Shown: positions 27,824 to 35,602 of the stretch, in pieces
How positions within the stretch are numbered: the stretch's first letter is position 1
Layout: each line of letters opens with the position of its first letter
Source of the DNA: UBA6244 sp965140775
Lineage (GTDB): Bacteria > Bacteroidota > Bacteroidia > Bacteroidales > F082
Assembly (NCBI GenBank): GCA_965140775.1
Contig: OZ223471.1
Coordinates: forward strand, 2,790,001-2,854,000
Length of the DNA stretch: 64,000 nt
Direction: 5' to 3'
Translations under genes and position numbers: made by a program
Notes under the pieces: generated by a model
What the model was told of the DNA's origin: nothing
The model's input: the letters and a program-made list of their open reading frames with translations, nothing else
The model's database searches: none

Positions 27824-29002
27824 ATGAAAATGACCGACATGGATAAAAAAGTACAGCTCAGTAAAACATTTCTAATCATCATGCTCGTCATGATTGTGCT
27901 GGGCGTTATCTCTGTAATAGCCGGTTTTGCCGGCGAAGGCGGAATCAGGGCATGGGCCAACTTGTTGCTGAATAATTATTATTTTCTTTCGGTAGCCATG
28001 GGGGCACTGTTTTGGTTGGCCATACAAGCCGTTACCCAATCGGGATGGTCGGCAGCCTATTTGCGCATCCCTCAAGCCATGGGCAATTACCTGATTATTA
28101 GCTTTGTATTGTTTGCCATCATGTTTTTTGGCGTGCACGAGCTTTATCATTGGACCCACGCAGATGCCGTAGCTCACGACCCGCTTTTGCAACATAAAGA
28201 ACCTTATTTGAATCTTCCCTTTTTCGCCATTCGTTTCGTGGTATTTTTTGGTCTCTGGATTTTCCTGAGTCAGCGAATCAAATCACTTTCATTACGAGAA
28301 GATAAAGTGGGGGGAGTTACTTTTTTCAACAAAATCGAGTTCAACTCAAAGGTGTTCATCTTTGTATTTGCCTTCTCCTTTTCGTTGTTTAGCATCGATT
28401 GGCTGATGTCGCTCGATCCCCATTGGTACAGCACCATTTACGTGGTAAAGAAATTCATCATGGCCTTTTTCCATGGTGTTACTTTCATTGCCGCCATTGC
28501 CATCATTCTGCATAAATTGGGATACCTGCCCATGCTTAGCAAGAAACATATCTCCGACTTTTCGCGTTACATCTTTGCCTTGAGCATTATCTGGGGGTAC
28601 ATGTGGCTTTCGCAGTATTTGCTCATTTGGTATGCCAACATTCCCGAAGAAACCATCTATTATATTCCCCGCGAGATGGGAGAATACAAAACGTTGTTTT
28701 ATACCGAGTTGATTCTCAACTGGACTTTCCCCTTCCTTTTTCTGATGTGGAACAGGGTGGCCAAAAACGAGAACCTGGTATTGTTTGCCGTGTTGGTTCT
28801 TATTGCAGGTCAGTGGGTTGAATTGTATATGTCCATTATGCCCAGCCTCGATTTAAAACACAGCATTACCCTGACTGAGGTGGGTACCTTTGTTGGATTC
28901 CTTGGATTGTTTGGCCTCGTGGTGGGTTACAGCCTCTCGAAAATGCCACTCATTCCGAAAAACCATCCTTATTTGCTGGAGAGTACACACGACGATCATT
29001 AA
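27824..29002 (+). CDS. actF: Alternative complex III subunit ActF
   Basis: A 392-residue polytopic protein with about ten membrane segments, similar in plan to ActC. Typical stretches are WANLLLNNYYFLSVAMGALFW, FGVHELYHWTHADAV and LMSLDPHWYSTIYVVKKF. ActF forms a quinol-facing membrane subunit of alternative complex III. It begins 12 bp after actE and closes the operon; a terminator lies 21 bp downstream. Confidence 0.95.
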   Translation: MKMTDMDKKVQLSKTFLIIMLVMIVLGVISVIAGFAGEGGIRAWANLLLNNYYFLSVAMGALFWLAIQAVTQSGWSAAYLRIPQAMGNYLIISFVLFAIMFFGVHELYHWTHADAVAHDPLLQHKEPYLNLPFFAIRFVVFFGLWIFLSQRIKSLSLREDKVGGVTFFNKIEFNSKVFIFVFAFSFSLFSIDWLMSLDPHWYSTIYVVKKFIMAFFHGVTFIAAIAIILHKLGYLPMLSKKHISDFSRYIFALSIIWGYMWLSQYLLIWYANIPEETIYYIPREMGEYKTLFYTELILNWTFPFLFLMWNRVAKNENLVLFAVLVLIAGQWVELYMSIMPSLDLKHSITLTEVGTFVGFLGLFGLVVGYSLSKMPLIPKNHPYLLESTHDDH

Positions 29003-29022
29003 TCGTAATATTGCTTGATTGG

Positions 29023-29057
29023 AAAGCCCTTTTCACGTTGTGTGGTAAGGGCTTTTT
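29023..29057 (+). terminator. Intrinsic terminator of the act operon
   Basis: AAAGCCCTT (29023-29031) pairs with AAGGGCTTT (29047-29055), a 9-bp perfect stem with a 15-base loop, ending in five T. It lies just after actF. Confidence 0.88.
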
Positions 29058-29112
29058 AATTGCAGTATAAACACCCGAATCATTACTTTTGAAATACTTT
29101 GAACCGTAAAAT

Positions 29113-29964
29113 ATGCCATCAAAATCCACCAACCACTTCATTATTTTGCAACACTTGAGTGTTGATGTGGTGGCAGGGTCGGTGGCCATGGGGATATTGG
29201 CCGTAAAGGTTTGTCATGCGGAGGTTCCTTTGGCCTGGTGGTTTGTTCTGCCACTTACTGTTTGGGTGATGTACACCTTGGATCATTTATTGGATGCCAC
29301 ACAAACGGACAGAGCGCCTACCATCGGGCGGCACCTGTTTCATCGACGACACGCCGGGGTGCTATCTTATTGGATATTAGTACTTGGGGCGATTGCGTTG
29401 GGACTTACCCTGGTGTATTTACCTCATCAAATAATTGTTGGTGGCATGTTGATCTCGGTCATTATCCTCTTGTATTTTATAAGTCTGCGGGTATTACCCA
29501 TGTACATAAAAAAATGGATCCCCAAGGAATTGATTATCGCCTGCATTTATGTTGGGGGAATATTTTTGGTTCCATGGTGGTATTCGGATAGGTCGATGCC
29601 ATTGGAAAACGGCAGTCTGATCATGGTGATCGTTCTTTTGGTTTGGAGCGAAGGAGCCATGGCTTCGTGGTACGATCGCGACAACGACTTGCGGGATGGC
29701 CACCATTCGTTTGCCACGGTGATGGGCAAAGCACTTTCAAAAAGAATTATATCGGGTGTATTGCTAATAACCTGGTTGAGCCTGATTATGAGATTTTTAC
29801 ACCAGGTTACCATGGAATTACAAGCGATTTATGTGGTTTTGATTGTCATCAATATGGGGCTGTTGCTCATCATGAACGCCAATGCCTATTTTGCAAAAAA
29901 CGCCGGGTATCGGGTTTGGGGAGAGGTGTTGTTTATTTTGCCGGTGGTGTTGGTTTTTGTTTAG
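29113..29964 (+). CDS. UbiA-like membrane prenyltransferase family protein
   Basis: A 283-residue polytopic protein with about eight or nine membrane segments. Two aspartate-rich motifs lie where UbiA enzymes have theirs: Y-T-L-D-H-L-L-D-A-T-Q-T-D (aspartates 57, 61 and 66) after the second segment, and Y-D-R-D-N-D-L-R-D-G followed by F-A-T-V-M-G near residues 188-205. In the UbiA family these bind the prenyl diphosphate through magnesium. The substrate cannot be told; quinone, heme or lipid head groups are possible. It stands alone between the act terminator and the FKBP/Rhs region. The family call rests on the two motifs only. Confidence 0.55.
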   Translation: MPSKSTNHFIILQHLSVDVVAGSVAMGILAVKVCHAEVPLAWWFVLPLTVWVMYTLDHLLDATQTDRAPTIGRHLFHRRHAGVLSYWILVLGAIALGLTLVYLPHQIIVGGMLISVIILLYFISLRVLPMYIKKWIPKELIIACIYVGGIFLVPWWYSDRSMPLENGSLIMVIVLLVWSEGAMASWYDRDNDLRDGHHSFATVMGKALSKRIISGVLLITWLSLIMRFLHQVTMELQAIYVVLIVINMGLLLIMNANAYFAKNAGYRVWGEVLFILPVVLVFV

Positions 29965-30176
29965 TAGGGTTTTATTGGGTTAATACACGGAATTGCGCGG
30001 AAAGCTCTGTTTGGCATCGTGAAAAAAAATTACACGGAGTTCCACGGAGAAGGCACGGAGTTGCACCGAGATTAAAGACTAGAACTTCTATTTCATTTGA
30101 CTATGCTAAACGAGTGATTAAAGTTGATTTATTTGTGTTTGAAAATCGTGGCTAAAAAAACAGAAAATAATTCTTA
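29965..30176. other. Intergenic region with CACGGAG repeats
   Basis: Mostly unremarkable. A 40-bp run of four 10-bp units (tacacggagt, tccacggaga, aggcacggag, ttgcaccgag) fills 30031-30070 and belongs to the same class as the repeats around the GxxExxY gene at the left end of the window. It ends at the left border of the FKBP direct repeat. Confidence 0.7.
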
Positions 30177-30581
30177 CCCCCCACCGGGCTGGAAAAAAAA
30201 CCGCCTGCCGAACAGCCCTAAACCAAAAAAACCCGCTTTTCAGCATACGCCATATGATATTGTGCTCCCCCAACTTGATAAATTGGTGCAACATCCGGTT
30301 TTTTAGCACCACCCCTCCCACCATCTCCCACAATATCTTACTTTTGCAGTGTCAATTTCACTAACACCGCAAACCATGAATACGACCAAGGAAGTGTCGG
30401 TAGCCTATACACTTACAAGCGTTCAAAGTGGCAAAAAGCTGGAAACCATCCCCGAAGATGCGCCCATCACCTTTGCCTTGGGCAAACAACAACTTTTGCC
30501 CGAATTTGAACAAGCCCTCGCAGGATTAAAAGTTGGCGAACCCTTTGATTTTGTGATAAAAGCAGATAACGCCTACGGCCC
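30177..30581 (+). repeat. Left copy of a 405-bp direct repeat (FKBP promoter and 5' end)
   Basis: From the C6 run at 30177 to GGCCC at 30581 the sequence repeats at 34272-34675. I count about seven base differences and one A-run length difference, so identity is near 98%. It covers the noncoding leader, the -7 element and the first 68 codons of the FKBP gene. Flanks differ abruptly at both ends. Confidence 0.95.
30339..30346 (+). promoter_or_regulatory. -7 promoter element, left FKBP copy
   Basis: TACTTTTG fits the Bacteroidota -7 consensus TAnnTTTG and lies 29 bp before the ATG at 30376. No clear -33 element is seen. The same octamer is kept in the right copy at 34433-34440. Confidence 0.45.
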
Positions 30582-30600
30582 ACCACTCGTACTCGTTTGA
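30376..30600 (+). pseudogene. Truncated FKBP-type isomerase gene (5' copy)
   Basis: Codons 1-68 match the intact gene at 34470-34910 (start MNTTKEVSVAYTLTSVQSGK, up to ADNAYGP), after which the frame reads P-L-V-L-V and stops. Half of the FKBP fold and the whole insert domain are missing, so the product should not be active. The break coincides with the end of the 405-bp direct repeat and with a small palindrome. It is best read as the left relic of a duplicated target gene. Confidence 0.9.
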
Positions 30601-30617
30601 GCGTAGCGGTAACGAGT
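30591..30617. repeat. Palindromic element at the left island junction
   Basis: ACTCGTT (30591-30597) and AACGAGT (30611-30617) form a perfect 7-bp stem around TGAGCGTAGCGGT. It lies 10 bp inside the island, right after the point where the two FKBP copies diverge. An extra direct ACTCGT precedes it (30585-30590). It may mark the recombination point or be a dispersed Rhs-associated repeat; its function is not known. Confidence 0.6.
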
Positions 30618-30677
30618 ATGCCAACTCCTCTCCACTAAAACCAATTCTCCAACTTCACTTTCCATCATTTTCTTTTA

Positions 30678-30685
30678 TATATTTG
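30678..30685 (+). promoter_or_regulatory. -7-like element directly before the Rhs tip gene
   Basis: TATATTTG is an exact TAnnTTTG match, but the ATG at 30690 lies only 4 bp beyond, so transcription would begin at or after that codon. Either the mRNA is leaderless or the site is fortuitous. Confidence 0.3.
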
Positions 30686-30689
30686 GGGC

Positions 30690-31583
30690 ATGATAGAAGT
30701 TGAGGAAATAGCAACAACCTATACGAATGGCACTTACGAAATAGAAACAGATGCCAATCAACTCCATGTAGCCCGTTTCCTCTCACCCGACCCACTTATC
30801 CAGTTCCCCGAAAACAGCCAAAGCTACAACAGCTATAGCTACGTGTTGAATAATCCATTGCGGTTTACCGACCCGAGTGGGTTTTTAACTTCCGGAGATT
30901 CAACTGCCACTCAGCAAAGCAATATGACCCGGATAACCACAAAGGCACTCAATGTGGTAGATTCCAATGACGATTTGCCTACCGATGCCTCATCTTTCAA
31001 TACCGAAGAAACTCAGGCGGGCAAGACAATGTTGCCTGTTGGTGTGGTAAATATCAATTTAATTGAGTCCAGGACGACGAATAATGTTGCCGGAAACACT
31101 GCGGTTAGCCCACCAAGAGGAGCGATCCCTGAAAACCTGCAAAGGTGCGGTATGTGTCACGACCCCAGAGGTATGTATTACGATCAACTTGGAGGATACA
31201 GGGAGGTCTTTTGGCAAAATGTATTTTTTGTTGCAGGGTTTGCATATACTGGTTTATCTGCTCCTTTATTAGCCGTTAAGGGGGGAAGTTTCGCTGAAAA
31301 AGCATTTTTAAGCGAAAAATTTGGAATTACATCAAAAAGATTTGCAAACAGTATAACGGGGGTAAAGGGTACTTGGAATAATCAAGGTGGTTTAATTAAG
31401 ATGGGATGGTCTACCCAAAGTAAGTATGGTGGCGGTATGCAATTAAGGATTGGTATTGGTAGTAAAGCTGGTAATGCTAATCAAGCATGGAAACATATTT
31501 ATGTTCCTAAAACATTTGTTCCCAACAGCTTTGCGAATCCATCAATCCAAGTCAAACAATCATTATTTAATCTAGGACTATAA
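30690..31583 (+). CDS. Orphan Rhs core tip fused to a putative toxin domain
   Basis: A 297-residue protein. Residues 20-65 are the end of the Rhs repeat-associated core (ETDANQLHVARFLSPDPLI, then YVLNNPLRFTDPSGF), the conserved border after which polymorphic toxin domains begin. The Rhs shell of a full-length protein (over 1000 residues) is absent, and the frame is closed by TAA at 30636, so this is an orphan tip. The variable part includes a hydrophobic stretch (about 180-195) and a C-terminal domain of about 90 residues (KGTWNNQGGLIKMGWSTQSK, then HIYVPKTFVP) that I cannot assign to a toxin family. A small gene follows after 2 bp and is placed like an immunity gene. CGMCH in the linker is probably not a heme site. 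Confidence 0.7.
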   Translation: MIEVEEIATTYTNGTYEIETDANQLHVARFLSPDPLIQFPENSQSYNSYSYVLNNPLRFTDPSGFLTSGDSTATQQSNMTRITTKALNVVDSNDDLPTDASSFNTEETQAGKTMLPVGVVNINLIESRTTNNVAGNTAVSPPRGAIPENLQRCGMCHDPRGMYYDQLGGYREVFWQNVFFVAGFAYTGLSAPLLAVKGGSFAEKAFLSEKFGITSKRFANSITGVKGTWNNQGGLIKMGWSTQSKYGGGMQLRIGIGSKAGNANQAWKHIYVPKTFVPNSFANPSIQVKQSLFNLGL

Positions 31584-31585
31584 TC

Positions 31586-32035
31586 ATGGAGTATTCAAAT
31601 AAAATACTACATCAGGTTGATTATATTAATTCATTGTTGAAAGGATATAATGAGGAATCAATCTTTGATAATAAGAACTTCATAGTTGATGAAATGAGTT
31701 GGTCAGAGTATTTAAAAATTACATACAAAAAAGTGAGTTCCATAAGCTTTGATATAATATGTTCTTCAAGTGAATTTCAAATAAATATTGATAGAACCAA
31801 TGAAGCATTGGATTTAAGCTCAAGTGATTTTAGTGAAAATAAACAGATAATAAAAGATTTTTTAAACTTCCTGTTTACTTGTAGAGCAAAAGTTGAGTAT
31901 TGTGGTTCTAACTACACCAAAATATTTTTTTATAATGATAATGGTGATTGTGTTAAAACTTTAAAATATGTAACAGGCTTGTACTTAAAAGTTGGTTGTA
32001 AGACCAAGGAATATCAACCAATTTATACTAAATGA
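31586..32035 (+). CDS. Candidate immunity protein for the Rhs tip
   Basis: A 149-residue soluble protein without signal peptide or known motif, AT-rich and acidic. It starts 2 bp after the Rhs tip gene and its TGA overlaps the next ATG by 4 bp. Position, size and unfamiliar sequence fit an immunity gene, which by family rule follows its toxin directly. The call is by context only; no Imm family was recognised. Confidence 0.5.
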   Translation: MEYSNKILHQVDYINSLLKGYNEESIFDNKNFIVDEMSWSEYLKITYKKVSSISFDIICSSSEFQINIDRTNEALDLSSSDFSENKQIIKDFLNFLFTCRAKVEYCGSNYTKIFFYNDNGDCVKTLKYVTGLYLKVGCKTKEYQPIYTK

Positions 32036-32574
32036 AGCTAATTATAAAAATACTGTTTTTTGTACTCTCAATATTTCAAACAAATATTTGTGAGGCTAAA
32101 GTATTTTTATTTAGTGAAGTAGTTACGCAAACAAGATTTATTGAAAATGAGATCGAGAGCAAAAATGAAGTAACTATCAATATAGGAAATGATGTTGCGA
32201 TAACTTGCAAAAGTGGAAACGAGTTAGTAAATTATAGATACTGTGCTGTAAGCGTTGAAGCAAAAGCCGCTAGGACGATTACGCAATCATTAGGGACAGG
32301 GAGAACAGCAGTTAAACAATGGTTGCAGAAAGCAGGCACGATGGAACGAAGACAATTAGTTAAGGATATCCAAAGTGCAGGTTTTAAATTGAAAACTCCT
32401 GCAAAATCTCCTCTACAAGTATTTGAAAGAGGTGGTATGCGGATAAGATTAGACCCAATTCAAAGAGGTGCTCCATACAATCATATGCATTTAGAGTACG
32501 GTGGAGAGAGTTATAATATCTTTCTTAATCCGGTAAATTATAGAAGTCCGGCAGCTCATATTCCAATTAGATAA
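32032..32574 (+). CDS. Putative exported toxin with HMH and AHIPIR motifs
   Basis: A 180-residue protein. The first 24 residues look like a Sec signal (LIIKILFFVLSIFQTNICEA). A linker (SVEAKAARTITQSLGTGRTA) of the sort seen before toxin domains leads to a C-terminal domain with G-G-M-R-I-R-L-D-P, Y-N-H-M-H-L-E, and a final Y-R-S-P-A-A-H-I-P-I-R. Paired histidines followed by a terminal SPxAHIPxR occur in a group of polymorphic toxin C-termini (I recall type 24 or a similar family, but could not check). These are probably catalytic (inference). No Rhs core is present. The following 111-codon gene is its likely immunity partner. Confidence 0.6.
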   Translation: MKLIIKILFFVLSIFQTNICEAKVFLFSEVVTQTRFIENEIESKNEVTINIGNDVAITCKSGNELVNYRYCAVSVEAKAARTITQSLGTGRTAVKQWLQKAGTMERRQLVKDIQSAGFKLKTPAKSPLQVFERGGMRIRLDPIQRGAPYNHMHLEYGGESYNIFLNPVNYRSPAAHIPIR

Positions 32575-32577
32575 CTT

Positions 32578-32913
32578 ATGGAGAATACATTTAAATACTC
32601 ATTTGATGATGAACCCGTAAATAGATTTTCTTATGACCTTATTAACAAGAAGCTTGAAATTTATTTTTCTGGGTATTATGAAAATGAAATTCTAATAGAA
32701 AAGCCTTGTATTTTTGTTATTAAAAACTGGCAGGTAGCTAAATGCAAGGTTGGTGATGAAGCAATTAACTATTCCTTAAATAGTAAATTGGGGATTATAA
32801 GTATTATATTGCATATGAAATTTGAAGGAAATACCCTAATAATGTTAGTAAATACACTTGATAATCGTTACTTGGAGTTATACTTTAAAGAAGTAGAATT
32901 AAGTTTAGAATAA
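32578..32913 (+). CDS. Candidate immunity protein (111 aa)
   Basis: A 111-residue acidic soluble protein with alternating beta-prone stretches (KLEIYFSGYYENEILIE, then IISIILHMKFEGNTLIMLVN) and no signal peptide. It starts 3 bp after the stop of the putative toxin gene. No family recognised; the immunity role is inferred from order, size and spacing. Confidence 0.45.
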   Translation: MENTFKYSFDDEPVNRFSYDLINKKLEIYFSGYYENEILIEKPCIFVIKNWQVAKCKVGDEAINYSLNSKLGIISIILHMKFEGNTLIMLVNTLDNRYLELYFKEVELSLE

Positions 32914-32990
32914 AAATAAGGGGCTCACTGCGATGGGTTCATTTTGCAGAAAATGGAAAACTGTCTGAAAAAAGCTCAGATGTTTTTGCC

Positions 32991-33527
32991 TTGTTATGGG
33001 GCAATAAAGAACTTTGGGACAGTTATGAACAAAATAGTGAAGAATCATATAATTCAAAGGGTGAAAAAGTTTTGAGCTTTGGGGTTGAGGCCATGTTCAA
33101 GGGAAATAACGCCAAAGAGTTTATGAGTAGGCAGGGGTACAGTTTAGTGCCTACACAACAAACTATTTATGAAAGCAAAAGCTTATTTAGGCCAATGATA
33201 GGTAAGGGCAATATCGTATTCGACCAAGAATATCGAATTTCAGAAAAAAGCACATATTTAAAAAAAGGTGCAATGGAATACAATAGAACTGGAATTACTC
33301 GTCCCCTTACTAATCCAAATTACGCTGAGTATTCGTTTGAGTTTATTCGCCGTTATAATATACATTACACTAATAATTGGGGAGTAATGGCAGTTGTTAA
33401 GCTCATGAACTTCATAAATCTGGATATAGGTATTAATACAGCGCCAACTTTCGTTAAAAGTTGGGATGATTTTAAAAACGATAAGGGTTTAATAAAAGAT
33501 TTTAGGGAATTATATGGCACACAATAA
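32991..33527 (+). CDS. 5'-truncated toxin-tip-like frame without a proper start
   Basis: The frame is open from about 32886 to 33527 but has no ATG or GTG before residue 35 of the stated frame; the only possible early start is TTG at 32991. Upstream codons read as protein-like sequence (GSLRWVHFAENGKLSEKSSD), so the gene probably lost its 5' part. The C-terminal stretch (YSFEFIRRYNIHYTNNWG, then WDDFKNDKGLIKDFRELYG) has no family I can name. It is followed by a lipoprotein gene with a 14-bp overlap. It is best seen as a displaced toxin tip kept without its delivery part; it could equally be a dead remnant. Confidence 0.45.
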   Translation: MLWGNKELWDSYEQNSEESYNSKGEKVLSFGVEAMFKGNNAKEFMSRQGYSLVPTQQTIYESKSLFRPMIGKGNIVFDQEYRISEKSTYLKKGAMEYNRTGITRPLTNPNYAEYSFEFIRRYNIHYTNNWGVMAVVKLMNFINLDIGINTAPTFVKSWDDFKNDKGLIKDFRELYGTQ

Positions 33528-34209
33528 TAACAATTTATCTATTTTATTTATATTCATTCTCTTCACAGGTTGCTCCTCTATTGATGAAAAGTACCTGTCG
33601 TTTATTAATAATCAATTTGAGGAACAAAAAAGGACTTTTGAGGAAGATTTAGTTGTTTCAAAACTGTTTGATCATTTTCCGGAAAGTATTGACGATACTA
33701 GTGCATATTTTTTAACTGCTCCTCCAACATGCCCTCCTAGCTATGATTGTATTAATCATCAACGTGGTTTTATTTATTTGAGAACAAAAAGAAAAGAAAA
33801 CAGCATTCTCAGTAGTCGCTATGAATTTATTTACAAAACATATTATCAAAGAGATAGCCTGATAATTATTAATCAAAATATATTGGCAGAAGGTATATTC
33901 CCAGTAGAAAAATGCAATAAAGCTTATCCTGAGGCCTACCCAATACCTTATTTTGAGCACTATAAATTTGACTTAGGATATCAGGATGAAAAGAAAGCAG
34001 TAGGAGAGCATACATATTACAACACCAAATATATTACACCTGTTGATTTGGAAGTATATGTGGTGGATGCTAAGGCTGGAGATTTCTGGAAAGTAAATTG
34101 CAATGAAAAACGACCGGAATCCTTGAAAGAGTGGAAGCATGGCTATTCGCGGGGTATTGCCACCTCTGAAAAGGAAAACATTATTGTATATTGGACAATG
34201 ATTTGGTAA
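33514..34209 (+). CDS. Lipoprotein, candidate immunity protein
   Basis: A 231-residue protein with a lipoprotein signal (ILFIFILFTGCSS, lipid cysteine about residue 20). The mature part has three or four cysteines (TCPPSYDCIN, EKCNKAY, KVNCNEK) that could form disulfides, and many aromatic residues. The ATG lies 14 bp inside the preceding frame. A lipid-anchored partner would suit a toxin that acts in the periplasm or envelope (inference). No family recognised. Confidence 0.5.
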   Translation: MAHNNNNLSILFIFILFTGCSSIDEKYLSFINNQFEEQKRTFEEDLVVSKLFDHFPESIDDTSAYFLTAPPTCPPSYDCINHQRGFIYLRTKRKENSILSSRYEFIYKTYYQRDSLIIINQNILAEGIFPVEKCNKAYPEAYPIPYFEHYKFDLGYQDEKKAVGEHTYYNTKYITPVDLEVYVVDAKAGDFWKVNCNEKRPESLKEWKHGYSRGIATSEKENIIVYWTMIW

Positions 34210-34271
34210 AAAGACTAATTATGCTTTTATGCTATTATTCCATTTGAAAAGGAGGAGGATTTCGCAACCCG

Positions 34272-34675
34272 CCCCCCACCGGGCTGGAAAAAAACCGCCT
34301 GCCGAACAGCCCTAAACCAAAAAAACCCGCTTTTCAGCATACGCCACCTGATGTTGTGCTCCCCCAACTTGATAAATTGGTGCAACATCCGGTTTTTTAG
34401 CACCACCCCTCCCACCATCTCCCACAATATCTTACTTTTGCGGTGTCAATTTCACTAACACCGCAAACCATGAATACGACTAAGGAAGTGTCGGTAGCCT
34501 ATACACTTACAAGCGTTCAAAGTGGCAAAAAGCTGGAAACCATCCCCGAAGATGCGCCCATTACCTTTGCCTTGGGCAAACAACAGCTTTTGCCCGAATT
34601 TGAACAAGCCCTCGCAGGATTAAAAGTTGGCGAACCCTTTGATTTTGTGATAAAAGCAGATAACGCCTACGGCCC
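34272..34675 (+). repeat. Right copy of the 405-bp direct repeat
   Basis: It begins at the C6 run at 34272 and runs in register with 30177-30581 through the leader, the -7 box and 68 FKBP codons, one A shorter. Beyond 34675 the FKBP gene goes on normally, so this copy is joined to the native 3' part of the gene while the left copy is joined to the native upstream flank. Confidence 0.95.
34433..34440 (+). promoter_or_regulatory. -7 promoter element of the intact FKBP gene
   Basis: TACTTTTG fits TAnnTTTG and lies 29 bp before the ATG at 34470, a usual distance. The -33 region is C-rich and has no clear TTG at the right spacing. Confidence 0.5.
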
Positions 34676-34910
34676 CTCCGACCCGTATGCCATCTTCGAC
34701 CTCCCATTGGACACCTTCGAAGAAAACGGGAAAATAGATGAGAAAATGATTAAAATCGGCAACGTTATCCCGCTTACGGACAAGGACGGCAACAAACACC
34801 ATGGCGAAATCATTGCCATCTCGGCCAACGCCGTTACCATGGATTTCAACCACCCCCTTGCCGGACAGGATTTGCAATTTACCGGAAAACTGATCGCCAT
34901 TAAGGAATAA
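34470..34910 (+). CDS. FKBP-type peptidyl-prolyl isomerase, SlyD-like
   Basis: A 146-residue cytosolic protein. A GTG at 34443 is in frame, but the ATG at 34470 gives the usual N-terminus (MNTTKEVSVAYTL). The FKBP half-domain (residues 1-70, LLPEFEQALAGLKVGEPFDF, then NAYGP) is followed by the insert-in-flap chaperone domain (about 70-125) and the last FKBP strand (HPLAGQDLQFTGKLIAI). This is the two-domain SlyD layout: proline isomerase plus folding helper, without the histidine-rich metal tail. It is followed after 12 bp by a cytochrome-like lipoprotein gene and then ccoI, so it may serve maturation of secreted or metal proteins (inference). Its 5' end is duplicated at 30376. Confidence 0.9.
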   Translation: MNTTKEVSVAYTLTSVQSGKKLETIPEDAPITFALGKQQLLPEFEQALAGLKVGEPFDFVIKADNAYGPSDPYAIFDLPLDTFEENGKIDEKMIKIGNVIPLTDKDGNKHHGEIIAISANAVTMDFNHPLAGQDLQFTGKLIAIKE

Positions 34911-34922
34911 AAAAATCATCAC

Positions 34923-35597
34923 ATGAAAACTTATCTCATTATTTCCACGCTCGCGCTGGCTCTCCTGACCGGATGCGCTACCAACCAACAAAAGACATCC
35001 GACAAGCCCGTAGCAGTTGAAAACACAACTCCCACCAAGGTTGAAAATCCCGACCTGATGATTTATCCCTCGCTTAACGACAGCCTGCACCGTGTACTCA
35101 TGATGGAAGGAACCAAAATTGTGCACATGGCCATGCTGAACATCAAAACAGCCCTTGGTAAAGCCATCGTGGAACACAGTCCCGAGTACGCCGTCCGGTT
35201 TTGCAATGTGGAAGCGCTCCCCCTTACCGATTCATTGGGTCGCGTAATGAACGTGGGCTTGAAGCGGGTGGCCAAGAAATACCGCAATCCGAAAAACGAA
35301 ACCAAAGGTATTGAAAACCAGATTTATAAGGAATATGTCATGGGGTATTTGCTCAAGAAAACCCCACGCAACAGAGTGGACCTCAACGAAGAAGGACATC
35401 CCGTTTTTTATAAATTAATCGATGTAAAAGGCGAATGTATCATGTGTCACGGTACCCCCAACGTGGATATTCCTCCATATATGATTGACCAAATCAAAAA
35501 ACTGTACCCCAACGACAAAGCTGTGGATTTTAAAGTGGGTGAACCCCGTGGTATGTGGGCCGTTACCTTCAACAATATCCTGATAAAAACCGAATAA
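34923..35597 (+). CDS. Lipoprotein with Tll0287-like (DUF3365) heme domain
   Basis: A 224-residue protein with a lipoprotein signal (LALLTGC, lipid cysteine 18). The domain after residue 65 contains the DUF3365 pattern: ALGKAIVEHSPEYAVRFCN, then KKYRNPKNE, and a late CIMCH at 172-176 followed by the V-G-E-P-R-G-M-W-A-V-T block. Such proteins bind one heme c and are thought to sense or transfer electrons. It sits between FKBP and the cbb3 copper ATPase (5-bp gap), which points to the same respiratory unit. Confidence 0.82.
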   Translation: MKTYLIISTLALALLTGCATNQQKTSDKPVAVENTTPTKVENPDLMIYPSLNDSLHRVLMMEGTKIVHMAMLNIKTALGKAIVEHSPEYAVRFCNVEALPLTDSLGRVMNVGLKRVAKKYRNPKNETKGIENQIYKEYVMGYLLKKTPRNRVDLNEEGHPVFYKLIDVKGECIMCHGTPNVDIPPYMIDQIKKLYPNDKAVDFKVGEPRGMWAVTFNNILIKTE

Positions 35598-35602
35598 ACC
35601 CG

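Noticed and set aside
31147..31161. CGMCH in the Rhs tip protein as a heme c site
   Set aside because: A single CxxCH in a variable toxin linker of a protein with no signal peptide and no cytochrome fold is most likely chance.
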